A stretch of DNA of 64,000 nucleotides from Planctomycetota bacterium (GTDB lineage Bacteria; Planctomycetota; Uabimicrobiia; Uabimicrobiales; Uabimicrobiaceae), in contig JAJDCR010000014.1 in NCBI GenBank assembly GCA_029260735.1, positions 1 to 64,000 of the forward strand. The letters are read 5' to 3'. This document shows positions 34,519-44,895 of this stretch, piece after piece. The notes beneath the pieces were generated by a model. It was not told where the DNA came from, made no database searches, and saw nothing but the letters and a program-made list of their open reading frames with translations. The position numbers and the translations under genes were made by a program. Positions within the stretch are counted from its first letter, which is position 1. Each line of letters opens with the position of its first letter.

Positions 34519-35676
34519 ATGCCTCGTCAAATAAGTCAAAAAACAGCAAGTCAAAAAAAGAAGAGTTCTTCCTCGGAAGAAATCCAAAAACCTTCCGCAG
34601 AAATTTTCTATCAAGAGGAGTTAAATAAATTAGCGAAGGAAGACAAAAAACTTCCTCGCCCAAAAGGATGGTTCTTGACTCCCCAATCTGTTCTCAAATT
34701 CATTTTGGGAGATGAAGAAGCAGGTGCGGACCCTAAATTTGTGGGAGAACGTAGCACCATAGAACGCTGTATTGTTGCTTTAGCAACTAACCGTGGCTTA
34801 ATGCTCATAGGAGAGCCTGGAACAGCAAAAAGCTACTTAAGTGAACTTCTCGCTGCTGCGATTAGCGGAGACTCTACTCTTATCGTCCAAGGAAGTGCTG
34901 GGACAAGCGAAGACAATATTAAATACTCATGGAACTATGCTCTTTTGTTAGCAGAGGGGCCTAGTGCAAAGTCTCTTGTTCCGGCTCCAGTTTACCGAGG
35001 AATGAACGAGGGGAAACTCGTTCGTTTTGAAGAAATTACTCGCTGTCCTTTAGAGATCCAAGATATTTTACTTTCTGTCTTGAGTGATCGGGTCATGAGT
35101 ATTCCCGAACTTCCCGATGAGTCGCGCACTCTCTATGCCAAAAATGGATTCAACGTCATTGCGACTGCCAATACCAGAGATCGGGGAATCAACGAAATGA
35201 GCGCTGCTCTAAAACGTCGCTTTAATTTTGAAACTATCTCTCCCATTCAAAATTTATCCGAGGAAATATCTCTTGTCCAGAGAGAGACTGCCCGCTTACT
35301 GGAAAGAGCGGAAATTCCTGTTTCCTTGCCTCCTGAAATGGCCAAAATATTGGTTACGACCTTTCATGAACTGCGCCAAGGTAAGACTGGAGATGGAAAA
35401 TCTCTAGACCCTTTGAGTAGCGTTATGAGTACGGCAGAAGCCGTTTCGGTTAGCTATGCTGCAGGAATCCATTCCTACTATTATGGAAAAGAAAAGGGAG
35501 AAAAAAAAGAAAAAAAAATAGAGGCCGAACATCTAGTGCAAAACTTGGTCGGATCAGCCATCAAAGATAATCCCGATGATCTCAAAAAACTGCGGCATTA
35601 CTTTAACCATATCGTTAAAAAGCGAAAGGGAAAGGCATGGGAAGAGTACTACCAAGCGAAGAATCATTTGCTTTAG
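34519..35676 (+). CDS. MoxR-type AAA+ ATPase (YehL-like)
   Basis: A 385-residue protein. Walker A is [12 protein letters not shown] near residue 98, Walker B is [12 protein letters not shown] near 168, and sensor 1 and the arginine finger lie in [27 protein letters not shown]. MoxR ATPases act as chaperones that, with VWA partners, remodel or insert cofactors into target proteins. The start codon directly follows the stop of the DUF4132 gene, and its 3' end overlaps the DUF5682 gene by 40 bp, so translation is coupled. The N-terminal 30 residues are polar and lysine/serine-rich. It is the motor of the system. Confidence 0.92.
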   Translation: MPRQISQKTASQKKKSSSSEEIQKPSAEIFYQEELNKLAKEDKKLPRPKGWFLTPQSVLKFILGDEEAGADPKFVGERSTIERCIVALATNRGLMLIGEPGTAKSYLSELLAAAISGDSTLIVQGSAGTSEDNIKYSWNYALLLAEGPSAKSLVPAPVYRGMNEGKLVRFEEITRCPLEIQDILLSVLSDRVMSIPELPDESRTLYAKNGFNVIATANTRDRGINEMSAALKRRFNFETISPIQNLSEEISLVQRETARLLERAEIPVSLPPEMAKILVTTFHELRQGKTGDGKSLDPLSSVMSTAEAVSVSYAAGIHSYYYGKEKGEKKEKKIEAEHLVQNLVGSAIKDNPDDLKKLRHYFNHIVKKRKGKAWEEYYQAKNHLL

Positions 35677-37991
35677 ATATCGAAGGAATCTGCAATCTTA
35701 ACGCTGATGTGGTATTTTTTCCTGTTCGCCATCATAGCCCACTTTGTGCGCGTCTTGTCGAAGAGATGATTTATGAATGCAAACCAGAAGCTGTTTTAAT
35801 TGAAGGGCCTGTCGATTTTAATCCTCATTTGGCAGAAATTCATTTTTCTCATCGTCTTCCCATTGCTATTTATAGCTACGTTCGGACAAAAGAAGAAAGT
35901 AGTCTAGGAGCCTATTATCCTTTTTGTGAATATTCCCCGGAATGGAGAGCCCTAAAAGTTGCTCAGAAACTGGGAGTAAGTCAAGAATTTATTGATTTAC
36001 CGTGGTCTCACTTAGCTCAAAAAGATGAACGAGTTCATCGCTATGCAGATACAGAGATGCGCCATAGTGAGTATGTCGATCGACTTTGTCGGCTATTGTT
36101 TTGTCGCAATTTTGATAGCTTGTGGGACACCCTCTTTGAAATGCAACAGAATATCACTTTGTCTGAATTTTTAGAACGTTTCCATAATTTTTGTTACGCA
36201 CTTCGCTATGAAGAAACAGAAATTCATTTAAACGAAACCAAACGTGAGCAATTCATGTTTGAAAAAATCCAAGAAGCTCAGAAAAAATATAAAAAAATTC
36301 TCGTTATAACAGGAGGATATCATAGCTTTGCTCTTTACGCTCGTTTGCAAAAGATATCTTTTCCTGGCACTAAGGAAGTTGCTTTGCCAAATCCTGAGCT
36401 AGCAGAGCAAGGAATCGCTCTCACCCCTTACTCCTTTGAACGCTTGGATAGTCTCAAAGGATACAATGCTGGGATGCCTAGTCCTGGCTTTTATCAGAAA
36501 GTCTGGGAAAATCGTCTTACTCCTGACTTACAGTGCCACCAAGCTCTTCTCTCTCGTCTCATTCGAATTTTACGCAAAAAAAAGCAAGTGGTCAGTTCGG
36601 CCGACTGGATCGCTGTCGAAACAACGGCCCAAAGCCTCGCCTCTCTCCGGGGGCACCCTCAGGTATGGCGCGATGACTTAGTCGATGCTGTGCGTTCTTC
36701 TTTGATTAAGGAAGAAATTGATTCCCAAAAAGAGAATCCTTTTTTGGCAGCCGTTTATCAAGTTTTTCGAGGAGAAAATAGAGGAGAGCTTTCCTCTAAG
36801 ACCTCCTTGCCTCCTTTAGTTAAAAATATTCGACGTCTCCTCGAAGAGCACAAACTCTTTCCTCTCCGAGAATATAAAATACACAAGTGGGATATTGCCG
36901 AAAAAACAAGCCGAGAAAAAAGTCATATCTTGCATCAGCTCAAAATCCTCGGAATTCAAGGTTTCTCGAGGATTAGCGGTAGTGATCTCACGAAAAAAAC
37001 AGATTTTGTTGAACTATGGGAAGAGTGGAAGATTGTTTGGAGTCCCGAATTTGATTCTTCTTGCATCGAGTCCGCTGCTTATGGAACAGAGCTAAAGGAG
37101 GCTGCCATGGCTTATCTCCTTGAATCGTCTCAAAATGACGAGATGACAAGTGAGGAGATGGCTTTGATTATCTTGCGTTCCGCTCTAGCTGGCCTCAATG
37201 AGGTGGGAGAAAAGCTCTACCAGCGTCTCAATCAGCTCATTCTCAAAGAAGGAAATTTTCTTATTTTAAGCCAGACTCTGAGACATATCCTTTATCTCTA
37301 TTGCTACGATGAATTTCTAGGAACGCGTCAATTTCCTTTATTGGGAGAAGTCCTGGATGAAGCTTTTCAACGAGGCTTGTGGCTTTTAGAAGGGTTGGGA
37401 CAAGTTTCCGAAAAAACGGAAAAAGTCTTTCTTGGTATTGGCTATCTTTTAGAAATTTGGGATCGATGCTCAGAAGAAAGAAACCTCTCTCCAGAAGAAT
37501 TTGTTACTGTTCTTCAAAGAGTATCCACCGATTCTGGGCAAAGCCCTGACATTCGAGGAGCAGCAACAGGAGCTTTATGGAAACTAAAGGAAGCTAACAG
37601 CGAAGGAATTCAATCTAGTTTAGTCTACTTTGCCCAGCCGCAAAAACTAGGAGATTTTCTGACTGGTCTATTTTCTACGGCCCGGGAAACTATCCAGCGA
37701 GACAAAGGACTTCTCCTCCATATAGACAAAGCTCTAGGTAACTACAATTATGATGAATTTCTTATCGCTCTACCGGCTCTTCGCTTAGCCTTTACCTATT
37801 TTACTCCCCGAGAAAAACACTATCTAGCTACCCATCTATTGGAAGCTCTCAATATCCGAGAAACTCCACTCCCTCTAGAGGTAAGCACAGAAATAGCGTT
37901 GGTGTCTTTATCTTGGGAAGAAAAGATTTTTCAAGTGGTAGAGAAATACGGTTTACGGGGAAGAAAGCAGAATGGAGGAGCAAATGGATGA
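35637..37991 (+). CDS. DUF5682 family protein (YehM-like)
   Basis: A 784-residue protein that begins inside the MoxR gene, with AAAGGGAAAGG before the ATG. The N-terminal block [20 protein letters not shown] followed by [18 protein letters not shown], and the later [18 protein letters not shown], are typical of DUF5682. The remainder is helical with no motif I can assign. In known gene sets this family always travels with MoxR and VWA genes, suggesting an adaptor or effector subunit of one complex. Its 3' end overlaps the VWA gene by 20 bp. Function not established. Confidence 0.85.
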   Translation: MGRVLPSEESFALDIEGICNLNADVVFFPVRHHSPLCARLVEEMIYECKPEAVLIEGPVDFNPHLAEIHFSHRLPIAIYSYVRTKEESSLGAYYPFCEYSPEWRALKVAQKLGVSQEFIDLPWSHLAQKDERVHRYADTEMRHSEYVDRLCRLLFCRNFDSLWDTLFEMQQNITLSEFLERFHNFCYALRYEETEIHLNETKREQFMFEKIQEAQKKYKKILVITGGYHSFALYARLQKISFPGTKEVALPNPELAEQGIALTPYSFERLDSLKGYNAGMPSPGFYQKVWENRLTPDLQCHQALLSRLIRILRKKKQVVSSADWIAVETTAQSLASLRGHPQVWRDDLVDAVRSSLIKEEIDSQKENPFLAAVYQVFRGENRGELSSKTSLPPLVKNIRRLLEEHKLFPLREYKIHKWDIAEKTSREKSHILHQLKILGIQGFSRISGSDLTKKTDFVELWEEWKIVWSPEFDSSCIESAAYGTELKEAAMAYLLESSQNDEMTSEEMALIILRSALAGLNEVGEKLYQRLNQLILKEGNFLILSQTLRHILYLYCYDEFLGTRQFPLLGEVLDEAFQRGLWLLEGLGQVSEKTEKVFLGIGYLLEIWDRCSEERNLSPEEFVTVLQRVSTDSGQSPDIRGAATGALWKLKEANSEGIQSSLVYFAQPQKLGDFLTGLFSTARETIQRDKGLLLHIDKALGNYNYDEFLIALPALRLAFTYFTPREKHYLATHLLEALNIRETPLPLEVSTEIALVSLSWEEKIFQVVEKYGLRGRKQNGGANG

Positions 37992-39150
37992 GCAAATAGA
38001 TAAACAAATAGATGAACAAATAGATGAACAAAGCCGCTTAATTCGCTGGCGTTTAGTTTTAGGGGCAGGAACAGAAAGTACTCTCGGATGTTCTCTGGAT
38101 GAAACTTGGCAAAGATGCGATGCTGCCCTGGAGTATATTTATAGCCGAGAGTATGGAGAAGAACGTAACGTTCGAGGAGAAAGTCGCCAAGGAGGGACAG
38201 GAGCATCTCAGCTTACTATTCCTCAGTGGATCAACGAAGTTCACACCTTATTTCCCAAAGAAACGATAGAACGCATCGAAAAAGATGCTCTAGAGCGATA
38301 CCAAATCCAAGAGATGGTCACAAATCCTGAACTACTAAAACGAGCAACTCCGAATGTCCATTTGGTAAAAGCCGTTTTGCAGACAAAGCATCTCATGAAC
38401 AAAGAAGTTTTGTCTCTGGCAATAGAGCTTGTTCGTCGGGTAATCGATGACTTGATGAAACAATTAGCCCAACCTGTCCAGTCAGCTTTTTTGGGAAGCA
38501 TCCAACGGCAAAGACGTTCTTTTTTGAAAGTGGCTAAAAATTTTGATCCGAAACGTACCATAGAGAGAAATCTAGCTTCCTATCAACCAGAGGAAAAAAA
38601 ACTTTACATTAAAACTCCCTACTTTTTCTCTCGAACCCATCGTCAAATGAATCGTTGGCAAATCATTATCCTAGTAGATGAGTCGGGCAGTATGCTCGAT
38701 AGTGTCATCTATTCTGCTATCACAGCAGCAATATTTTTTGGCCTCAAAACAGTAAAAACCCATCTTTGCCTTTTTGATACCGAAGTTGTCGATGTTAGCC
38801 AAGATTGCCAAGATCCTGTGGAGACTATCATGAAAGTTCAATTAGGAGGAGGGACTGACATTGCTAGGGCAGTGACTTACGCTTCTCAGTTGATCGAAAA
38901 CCCTCGAAGAACTATAGTCGTGTTGATCACGGATTTTTTTGAAGGAGGATCGGTCGCAAGGCTTTTAGGACTAACCAAGCAGATGGTAGAAAGTGGAGTA
39001 ACTTTTTTGGGGCTAGCAGCTCTTGATGACAAAGCCAATCCTTGTTACAACAAAGAAGTCGCCCAATCTATGGTCGACCGAGGCGCTCATGTTGGAGCAA
39101 TGACTCCTGGACAATTGGCTCAATGGGTAGCAGAGAAAATTCAGGGATAA
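37972..39150 (+). CDS. VWA-domain protein (YehP/CoxE-like)
   Basis: A 392-residue protein. Residues 1-20 are a low-complexity [20 protein letters not shown] stretch encoded by tandem 12-bp units. The ATG at 37984, with GGAGG upstream, is an alternative start inside this stretch. The VWA domain starts near residue 225: [19 protein letters not shown] is the MIDAS DxSxS motif, [15 protein letters not shown] gives the threonine, and [11 protein letters not shown] the last acidic site. All metal-binding positions are present. VWA proteins partner with MoxR ATPases and bind the client. It overlaps DUF5682, so it belongs to the same operon. Confidence 0.9.
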   Translation: MEEQMDEQIDKQIDEQIDEQSRLIRWRLVLGAGTESTLGCSLDETWQRCDAALEYIYSREYGEERNVRGESRQGGTGASQLTIPQWINEVHTLFPKETIERIEKDALERYQIQEMVTNPELLKRATPNVHLVKAVLQTKHLMNKEVLSLAIELVRRVIDDLMKQLAQPVQSAFLGSIQRQRRSFLKVAKNFDPKRTIERNLASYQPEEKKLYIKTPYFFSRTHRQMNRWQIIILVDESGSMLDSVIYSAITAAIFFGLKTVKTHLCLFDTEVVDVSQDCQDPVETIMKVQLGGGTDIARAVTYASQLIENPRRTIVVLITDFFEGGSVARLLGLTKQMVESGVTFLGLAALDDKANPCYNKEVAQSMVDRGAHVGAMTPGQLAQWVAEKIQG

Positions 39151-39284
39151 GATAAGTAAAGGTAAATTTATTTTTTATTGGAAAAATAGGGCTTTTTATA
39201 GTATTCTAAGATAAATAAATTTACTTTTTATAAAATTTCAAACGAGAAACTAGGATATGAGATCCTATTTCGGGAGATAAAGAG

Positions 39285-40058
39285 ATGTTTAAGAATTTTA
39301 CTTTACCTATTTTGGTAGCACTACTTCTCATATTTCCAGTTACTTCCTTCGCTGACAGCATCTTGCTTTTTGGAGATAATGCTAGCGAAATGAGTCAATT
39401 GGGATCTGTTTTAACTGCCCAGGGGCATACAGTTACAAACAATGGAAATACTCTTGCTGGTAACCTAAACTCGTTTGATACAGTTTGGGGACTACGCACC
39501 AACAGTGCTTACGACGAATCTCCTCTGGTTAGCTATATTCAAAATGGGGGACGGGCTTATTTAACGGGAGAAAATAGTGGCGCCGCTAACGAGTCTGTGT
39601 CTAACATGCTTGCAACCTTAACAGGATTTTCTCTTATCTATGGGCAAATCGATAGTAGTGGGAATTCTAATTTTAATTCGGGAGCCGTTGGTAATATTGA
39701 TGCTTCTCCCAATCCGCTCAATGCCATTGCTGGTGGAAATGGTATTTTTATTCAGGGAGGAGGGGTTATTCAGGGATTGAATGACAATAATGTTTTCATC
39801 GAGCTTAATGGGTCCTTACCTTTTGGGGCTGTTTTTGATGAATCAGATATGCTTACTGGACAGGGACGTTTAGTGACCATCGCTGATGTGGATTGGTTTC
39901 GAAGTGATGTTACTGGTAGTGTTCTTCGATCTGCTGTGATTGAAAATATTCAAACCTTTCTAGGAGATGGTGCTGTTTCTCAGCCTGTTCCAGAGCCTTC
40001 TACTTTGCTTCTCTCTTTGTTGGGGCTAAGTCTTTTTTTGGCAGAGAAAAAGAGATAA
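39285..40058 (+). CDS. PEP-CTERM protein within the MoxR/VWA cluster
   Basis: A 257-residue protein. Signal peptide about residues 1-24 (MFKNFTLPILVALLLIFPVT SFA). The body (about residues 25-230) is rich in G, N and S, with ILLFGDNASEMSQLGSVLTA and VSYIQNGGRAYLTGENSG giving a possible flavodoxin/glutamine-amidotransferase-like alpha/beta fold. The C-terminus QPVPEPSTLLLSLLGLSLF followed by LAEKKR is a complete exosortase sorting signal. It is expected at the cell surface, whereas the MoxR/VWA proteins look cytosolic, so a common function is unclear. It has 134 bp of upstream space with a possible promoter (TTGGAA 39178, TATTCT 39202). Confidence 0.85.
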   Translation: MFKNFTLPILVALLLIFPVTSFADSILLFGDNASEMSQLGSVLTAQGHTVTNNGNTLAGNLNSFDTVWGLRTNSAYDESPLVSYIQNGGRAYLTGENSGAANESVSNMLATLTGFSLIYGQIDSSGNSNFNSGAVGNIDASPNPLNAIAGGNGIFIQGGGVIQGLNDNNVFIELNGSLPFGAVFDESDMLTGQGRLVTIADVDWFRSDVTGSVLRSAVIENIQTFLGDGAVSQPVPEPSTLLLSLLGLSLFLAEKKR

Positions 40059-40118
40059 TTAGGTTATCCTAAAGAATAAATCTCCCTCTAAAGGGCGTAA
40101 TTAAAAGGGGAAATAGTT

Positions 40119-42167
40119 TTGTCGAAACGAGCAGACCTTCTGGCTTTAGCCACAGAAGATCTCTATACTTTGACGAACCGAGGCACTGTAAAAAGAGCCC
40201 AAAAAGAAATTTCTGAGGGAAAAGTAAATGGGATTTTTTCTGAAGAGGATAATGGAAGTGTTGAGGTTAGTTGGTCCGATGATATAAAATGCTCTTTTCC
40301 GGGAGGAAAAACCCTCCGCGAAGCCTTGTGCACTTGTCCCTCCACTCAACTTTGTCGTCATATCATTCGTTCGGTTTTAGCCTACCAAGAAAATACTCCA
40401 TCTCCTCCAGATACTTCAGACACTTTAGATACTTCAGACACTTTAGATAACCCAGATAGTCCAGAGACCACCGAGGCATCTAAGCTTGAAGCTTGGAATC
40501 CTGGAAAAATTAGCGAAGAAGCCTTAGCTAATATTTTTCCTACGCGCTCCCTTAAACAGTGGCAAAAAGATTTTCAGGATAATTATTTAGTTGAGCTATT
40601 AATCAGCGACAAACCCCAAGCTCATTTTCATCTTAGAGCTGTCACCATTCGATTTTTAGTCCCCATGGACCCTCGTTATGTTCACTGTGATTGTGAAACT
40701 GAAGGGCCTTGCTCGCATATTGCTATGGCTGTTTGGGCCTTCCGGCTTTTTTCTACAGAAAAAAGAACAGGCTTAGTCGTTTCTTCTTCTTTGCTCTCTA
40801 CTGAAAAATTCCCTCTCCATTTACTGGATAAAACAGAAAAAATTTTGGAAGAACTCTGGGTCGATGGAATTAGCCATCTTGCTCCCACTTGGTCGGGACG
40901 ATGGCAAAAAATCCAAGAACCTATGCGAGAAGGTGGATTGATTTGGCCAGTAGAAATCATGGAACAGATGGAACAACAATGCGAAAAATACCAAAAGCGA
41001 GATGCTCTTTTTGACCCTCATTTTTGTGTGCGTTTAATCGGTGAACTATTGATTCGAAGCGATGCCTTACAAAACTACACGAAAGAAGTGCCTGTGCCCT
41101 TTATTACAGGCAATCAAGGGGTCCAATTTAACAAAATGGGAGGCTCCCGTTTGATTGGTTTAGGAACTCTTGTTTGTTCTCACAAAAAATCAGTTTCTCT
41201 TTCTTGTTTTTTTCAGGAAAGCCGAACCGGTCAAATTATCAGCATAGAAAAAAATTTCTCTGATCCACTAGATTCATCTACTCCTTTATCTTCTTTTCGA
41301 GAGTTGGGAGAAGGTGTTTTTAGCCAAGGAGGAACTTTTTTTTCTCTAGGGCAGGGACAACTTCTTTTAAAGGGAGGAAAATGTCATCCCGATGGTCGAT
41401 TGACTCTTGGGCGTTCTCGTCATACGCTTCATCCTCAGTCGTATACTTGGGAAAATCTTCGTTTTCCTCTTGGGCAAAGTAACTTTGAAGAAGTGCTTTC
41501 TTTACTAGGAAGTAAACCACCTCTTTCTCTGCGCAATCGTAACGTGGGGGAGAGCTTTGTTGTTTGGAAAATTGCCGGAGTGAGGGAGGCCCAGTTTATC
41601 GAATCAGAGCAGTTGGTTTGGGCAGAACTGAAAGACGAAAAGGGGAGATCTGCTTTTCTCACCCATCCTTATACTCGAAGAGGATCTGAGGGAGTAGAAG
41701 CTCTTTTAGATCTGTTGACAAAGGAAGGAGATAACATATCTTTTATTGCCGGTATAGCAAAGTTAACATCCGTTGGGCTAACGATTCTTCCAACAGCACT
41801 CATTTGGGAAACTAAAAAAGGAAGAAAAATGCTTCAGCCTTGGCTGGCAAGGTCTCCTCTAAAATCACAATCGCTTTTTGATAAACAGCCAGGGTTTCAT
41901 GAAAATTCAAGCTACCCTAGCCAAATTATCTCTACTCTATCGGAAGCTCTTCTCTTAGGTTTACGGCATTTAGACCTAGCCCATATAAAAATCTGGAAAG
42001 ACCTCTATCAAGAGGGGGCTGCTTTAGGATTTTATCAATTAGCCAAAAAGGTTGAAACTGTGAGCAAACAGCTGGAAGCTAAACTTCATAACTGGGACAG
42101 CTTGGAACCTGTTCAAGCTATTTCTGAGTTAGCCCTTTTAGCAAAATTAGCAGAAGAGGTGGGATAA
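40119..42167 (+). CDS. SWIM zinc-finger protein (YehQ-like)
   Basis: A 682-residue protein starting with TTG at 40119, with AAAAGGGG upstream. Two CxC...CxH SWIM-type zinc sites are visible: CTCPSTQLCRH near residue 70 and CDCETEGPCSH near 190. Between them lies an acidic linker (DTSDTLDTSDTLDNPDSPE) encoded by an 18-bp tandem repeat at 40410-40445. The remaining 450 residues are mixed alpha/beta without a motif I can name. SWIM domains bind nucleic acid or protein. The E. coli yehQ product is the counterpart in the related gene set (from memory). It is separated from the VWA gene by the PEP-CTERM gene, so it may have its own transcript. Confidence 0.82.
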   Translation: MSKRADLLALATEDLYTLTNRGTVKRAQKEISEGKVNGIFSEEDNGSVEVSWSDDIKCSFPGGKTLREALCTCPSTQLCRHIIRSVLAYQENTPSPPDTSDTLDTSDTLDNPDSPETTEASKLEAWNPGKISEEALANIFPTRSLKQWQKDFQDNYLVELLISDKPQAHFHLRAVTIRFLVPMDPRYVHCDCETEGPCSHIAMAVWAFRLFSTEKRTGLVVSSSLLSTEKFPLHLLDKTEKILEELWVDGISHLAPTWSGRWQKIQEPMREGGLIWPVEIMEQMEQQCEKYQKRDALFDPHFCVRLIGELLIRSDALQNYTKEVPVPFITGNQGVQFNKMGGSRLIGLGTLVCSHKKSVSLSCFFQESRTGQIISIEKNFSDPLDSSTPLSSFRELGEGVFSQGGTFFSLGQGQLLLKGGKCHPDGRLTLGRSRHTLHPQSYTWENLRFPLGQSNFEEVLSLLGSKPPLSLRNRNVGESFVVWKIAGVREAQFIESEQLVWAELKDEKGRSAFLTHPYTRRGSEGVEALLDLLTKEGDNISFIAGIAKLTSVGLTILPTALIWETKKGRKMLQPWLARSPLKSQSLFDKQPGFHENSSYPSQIISTLSEALLLGLRHLDLAHIKIWKDLYQEGAALGFYQLAKKVETVSKQLEAKLHNWDSLEPVQAISELALLAKLAEEVG

Positions 42168-42193
42168 GGTAGCTGATATTTGTAAAAAAAAAT

Positions 42194-42787
42194 TTAAAAA
42201 GCGGCTACTTCTTTGGGAAATACAGCATCAGGCTCTATGACAAAAACAAAAAAACCATCTCCACTTGATTGAAATTTTCCTGCCTGTAAATCAACTCTTC
42301 CATCTGTTTTTATATCTAAGAACTCTATTATGGAAGAAGGAATTTTAATGCCCTTTATAATGCCTGGAATGGGGGGTGCTTTATCTCCTGAAAAAAGAGA
42401 GAGAAACCAGTCTGCCAAAAATGCATTGCCAACTGTAGGAATGGCGAACACTCCTAAGACATAACTGCCTCCCCAGGGATGCATGCCGCTTATGTTTCTG
42501 CCTAGATAGGGCCCTTGCCAAGAGTTTAAGTTACTTATGTTGTTAAACATTTCACTGTTAGCTAAAAGAGTGGCTTGCTGAAGATCAGGAAGGCGTGCAT
42601 TGTCTGATAGAAATGCTGTTGACGCTGACTCTATTGCTGCAACAGCATTAATACAGCGAGCAGCCCGCGATTTTTCAATGAAATTGTTAATTAAAGGAAC
42701 GAGAACTACTGCTAGAATTGCTAAAATAGCAATGACTATAATTAACTCAACTAATGTAAATCCTTGCTTCTGAAGTGGTTTATGCAT
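42194..42787 (-). CDS. Type IV pilin-like / type II secretion pseudopilin-like protein
   Basis: A 197-residue protein with a class III signal sequence: the short basic leader MHKPLQKQG, then FTLVELIIVIAILAILAVVL. The cleavage site is G|F and glutamate is at position +5. A prepilin peptidase should process it. The C-terminal part (about residues 35-197) has GPYLGRNISGMHPWGGSYVL, similar to major pseudopilin GspG-type folds. No other pilus genes are nearby, so it is an orphan pilin. The start ATG at 42787 has only a weak ribosome binding site. It is convergent with the SWIM gene. Confidence 0.82.
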   Translation of the reverse strand: MHKPLQKQGFTLVELIIVIAILAILAVVLVPLINNFIEKSRAARCINAVAAIESASTAFLSDNARLPDLQQATLLANSEMFNNISNLNSWQGPYLGRNISGMHPWGGSYVLGVFAIPTVGNAFLADWFLSLFSGDKAPPIPGIIKGIKIPSSIIEFLDIKTDGRVDLQAGKFQSSGDGFFVFVIEPDAVFPKEVAAF

Positions 42788-43156
42788 GGTTATGTGTCTC
42801 TAAGGTTTAGCAAAAGGAATCAAATTATTTAAAGGTATACTCTAAAGTATACTAATCGATGTGTTAATAGTATCATCTAGTTCGGAAAATGGCAAGTAGT
42901 AAATTCTTGATTAATTACCTCTCGAACCTTTTCACTCAGAAAGCCTTTTCTACATAAGCCTGATGGTAATTAAATTTCCGCAAGTATAATTAACTTAAAT
43001 GCATGATCGATTTCCCAACAATACAATACTTAATAAAAATCAGGAGGGATTTGAAGGGGAGAAAGGTTATTGACAAAACTATTGGTAAAAAAACCCTTGC
43101 ATAGAATTCTATACAAGGGTTCTTAGTTATTTTACCTAACTTTTGTTTTTCGCTTA
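42788..43156. other. Gene-free interval containing the gltA terminator
   Basis: 369 bp. Near the pilin start there are two GTATAC hexamers (42835-42840 and 42847-42852) that might form an operator or part of a minus-strand promoter; this is weak. The right end has the gltA terminator. The rest shows nothing. Confidence 0.5.
43087..43121 (-). terminator. Rho-independent terminator of gltA
   Basis: On the minus strand AACCCTTGTATAG pairs with CTATGCAAGGGTT (one mismatch) around an AATT loop, followed by seven T. It lies 36 bp after the gltA stop codon. Confidence 0.85.
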
Positions 43157-44437
43157 CTACCCTCTTTGGCTAATAGGAGGGAAGTCACGAGGAGTTGCAC
43201 CTGTATATATTTGGCGAGGACGAGCGATACGTCTTTCTGGATTATCCATCATTTCTTTCCATTGAGAAATCCAACCAGGGAGCCTTCCAATAGCAAACAT
43301 AACTGTGAACATATCGGTAGGGATTCCGATAGCTCGATAGATCAAGCCACTATAAAAGTCAACATTAGGATAAAGCTTTCGGTCAATAAAGTACTGATCC
43401 TGCAAAGCGCTGTCGCAAAGATTTTTTGCGATTTTTAGAAGAGGGTCATCTGAGCCAGCTAAAAGTTTTTCGCAGTCCGCTTTGATAACTCTGGCCCGAG
43501 GATCGAAGTTTTTGTATACTCGGTGACCAAATCCCATTAAACGGAAAGAGTTGCCTTTGTCTTTAGCCATTTCTAAGCATTCAGCAATAGTGCCTCCGCT
43601 TTCTTTTATGCCTGTGAGCATTTCAAGAACCTTTTGGTTGGCTCCCCCGTGTAAAGGTCCCCATAGAGCGCAAATACCTGCAGCAACAGAAGCGTACAAA
43701 TTGGCTTCGCTACTTCCCACAACACGAACAGTTGTTGCGGAACAGTTTTGTTCGTGATCGGCATGAAGCATAAATAGTTTATCGAGAGCTTTTGCCATAT
43801 CTGTGTTTGTTTGATATGTCTTATTAGGAACAGAGAACATCATTTTAAGAAAATTTTCAGTATAACCGAGATTACTATCTGGATAGACTAGAGGTTCTCC
43901 TATTGATGTTTTGTAAGCCCAAGCAGCGAGAGTAGGAAGTTTAGCTATTAAACGAACAGCCGTTTTGCGAAAATGATCTGGGGCATTACTATCTTCATGT
44001 TGGTAGTAACTAGAAAGAGAGCAAACCACAGACGAAAGTAAAGCCATGGGGTGAGCATCTCGAGGAAACGCTTTGTAGAAATTTTTGATTTCTTCTGGAA
44101 CAAGGACATTATCAGAAACTTCTGATTTGAACTCAGATAATTCTTGCTGAGTAGGAAGTTTATCAAAGAGAAGCAGGTAGCATACTTCAAGAAAACTAGC
44201 GTGGTCGCAAACTTGCTCAATGGGGTAGCCTCGGTGATGAAGAATTCCTTTTTCTCCATCAATAAAGGTAATAGAACTAGAGCAACCTCCTGTATTGGCA
44301 AAACCTTCATCGAGAGCTACTAGGCCAGACACGGCACGAAGCTTACGAATATCGATCGCCTTTTCTCCTTCAGATCCTTCGATCAGAGGCAATTGATAGG
44401 TTTGTTCTCCCACTTTAATTTCTGCAATGTTTGACAT
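43157..44437 (-). CDS. gltA: Citrate synthase
   Basis: A 426-residue type II-length citrate synthase. Catalytic residues lie in recognisable blocks: LHADHEQNCSATTVRVVGSS (first histidine), LMGFGHRVYKNFDPRA (second histidine) and LYPNVDFYSGLIYRAIG (aspartate). The N-terminal ILHHRGYPIEQV is also conserved. It condenses acetyl-CoA and oxaloacetate to enter the TCA cycle, in the cytosol. The gene stands alone with its own terminator. The homoaconitase-like and PrpD genes at the right edge are more than 16 kb away. Confidence 0.95.
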   Translation of the reverse strand: MSNIAEIKVGEQTYQLPLIEGSEGEKAIDIRKLRAVSGLVALDEGFANTGGCSSSITFIDGEKGILHHRGYPIEQVCDHASFLEVCYLLLFDKLPTQQELSEFKSEVSDNVLVPEEIKNFYKAFPRDAHPMALLSSVVCSLSSYYQHEDSNAPDHFRKTAVRLIAKLPTLAAWAYKTSIGEPLVYPDSNLGYTENFLKMMFSVPNKTYQTNTDMAKALDKLFMLHADHEQNCSATTVRVVGSSEANLYASVAAGICALWGPLHGGANQKVLEMLTGIKESGGTIAECLEMAKDKGNSFRLMGFGHRVYKNFDPRARVIKADCEKLLAGSDDPLLKIAKNLCDSALQDQYFIDRKLYPNVDFYSGLIYRAIGIPTDMFTVMFAIGRLPGWISQWKEMMDNPERRIARPRQIYTGATPRDFPPISQRG

Positions 44438-44895
44438 AGTTTATTGAGCATGTAAGAATGTAGTGTAGTGTTTGGTTACTCCCACTTGCAATTGAATTAA
44501 GAAATTTTTTTTGAACTCGTAATCGTAATCGTAATCGAGTTTAAGAAAAAGATTACGAGTATGATTACGATTACGAATTTTCCTGTTTAGATCCTAATTC
44601 AAAAGCGGTAGTGTCTGGTTACTCCCACTTGCAACTTACACACTACTCCTTTCCTATAAAATAAATTCCTTGAGGTTCCGGATTAGCTCTCAGGGAAAAT
44701 CCCTGGAACTATATATTTTAACGCGATGATTAGTCTATTCCAACGAAAAAATTCTGGGATCGTGAAAAACTTGAAATTTTCAAAGAGAAAAGTACAATGC
44801 TTCAAAATAGTTACTTAAAGATACTCACGTAGTTGAAAGATATTTTTTTTTGTCGGCGGCCTTTCCGCATTACTTTAATTTAGAGGAAAATTGAT
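44438..44895. other. Gene-free interval with direct repeats around a palindrome
   Basis: 458 bp between divergent genes. It contains the element at 44465-44634. Further right a small hairpin CAGGGAAAATCCCTG sits at about 44687-44703. No RNA gene recognised. Confidence 0.55.
44465..44634. repeat. Palindrome of TAATCG units flanked by 27-bp direct repeats
   Basis: Direct repeats GTAGTGT(T/C)TGGTTACTCCC... occur at 44465-44491 and 44608-44634 with one mismatch. Between them AACTCGTAATCGTAATCGTA... (44514-44537) pairs with GATTACGAGTATGATTACGA... (44551-44579). A related palindrome is at 57986-58098. Confidence 0.6.

Noticed and set aside
44438-44895. Possible riboswitch or RNA gene in the gltA upstream region
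   Set aside because: Structure is explained by direct repeats and a palindrome of simple TAATCG units; no known riboswitch motif was recognised.
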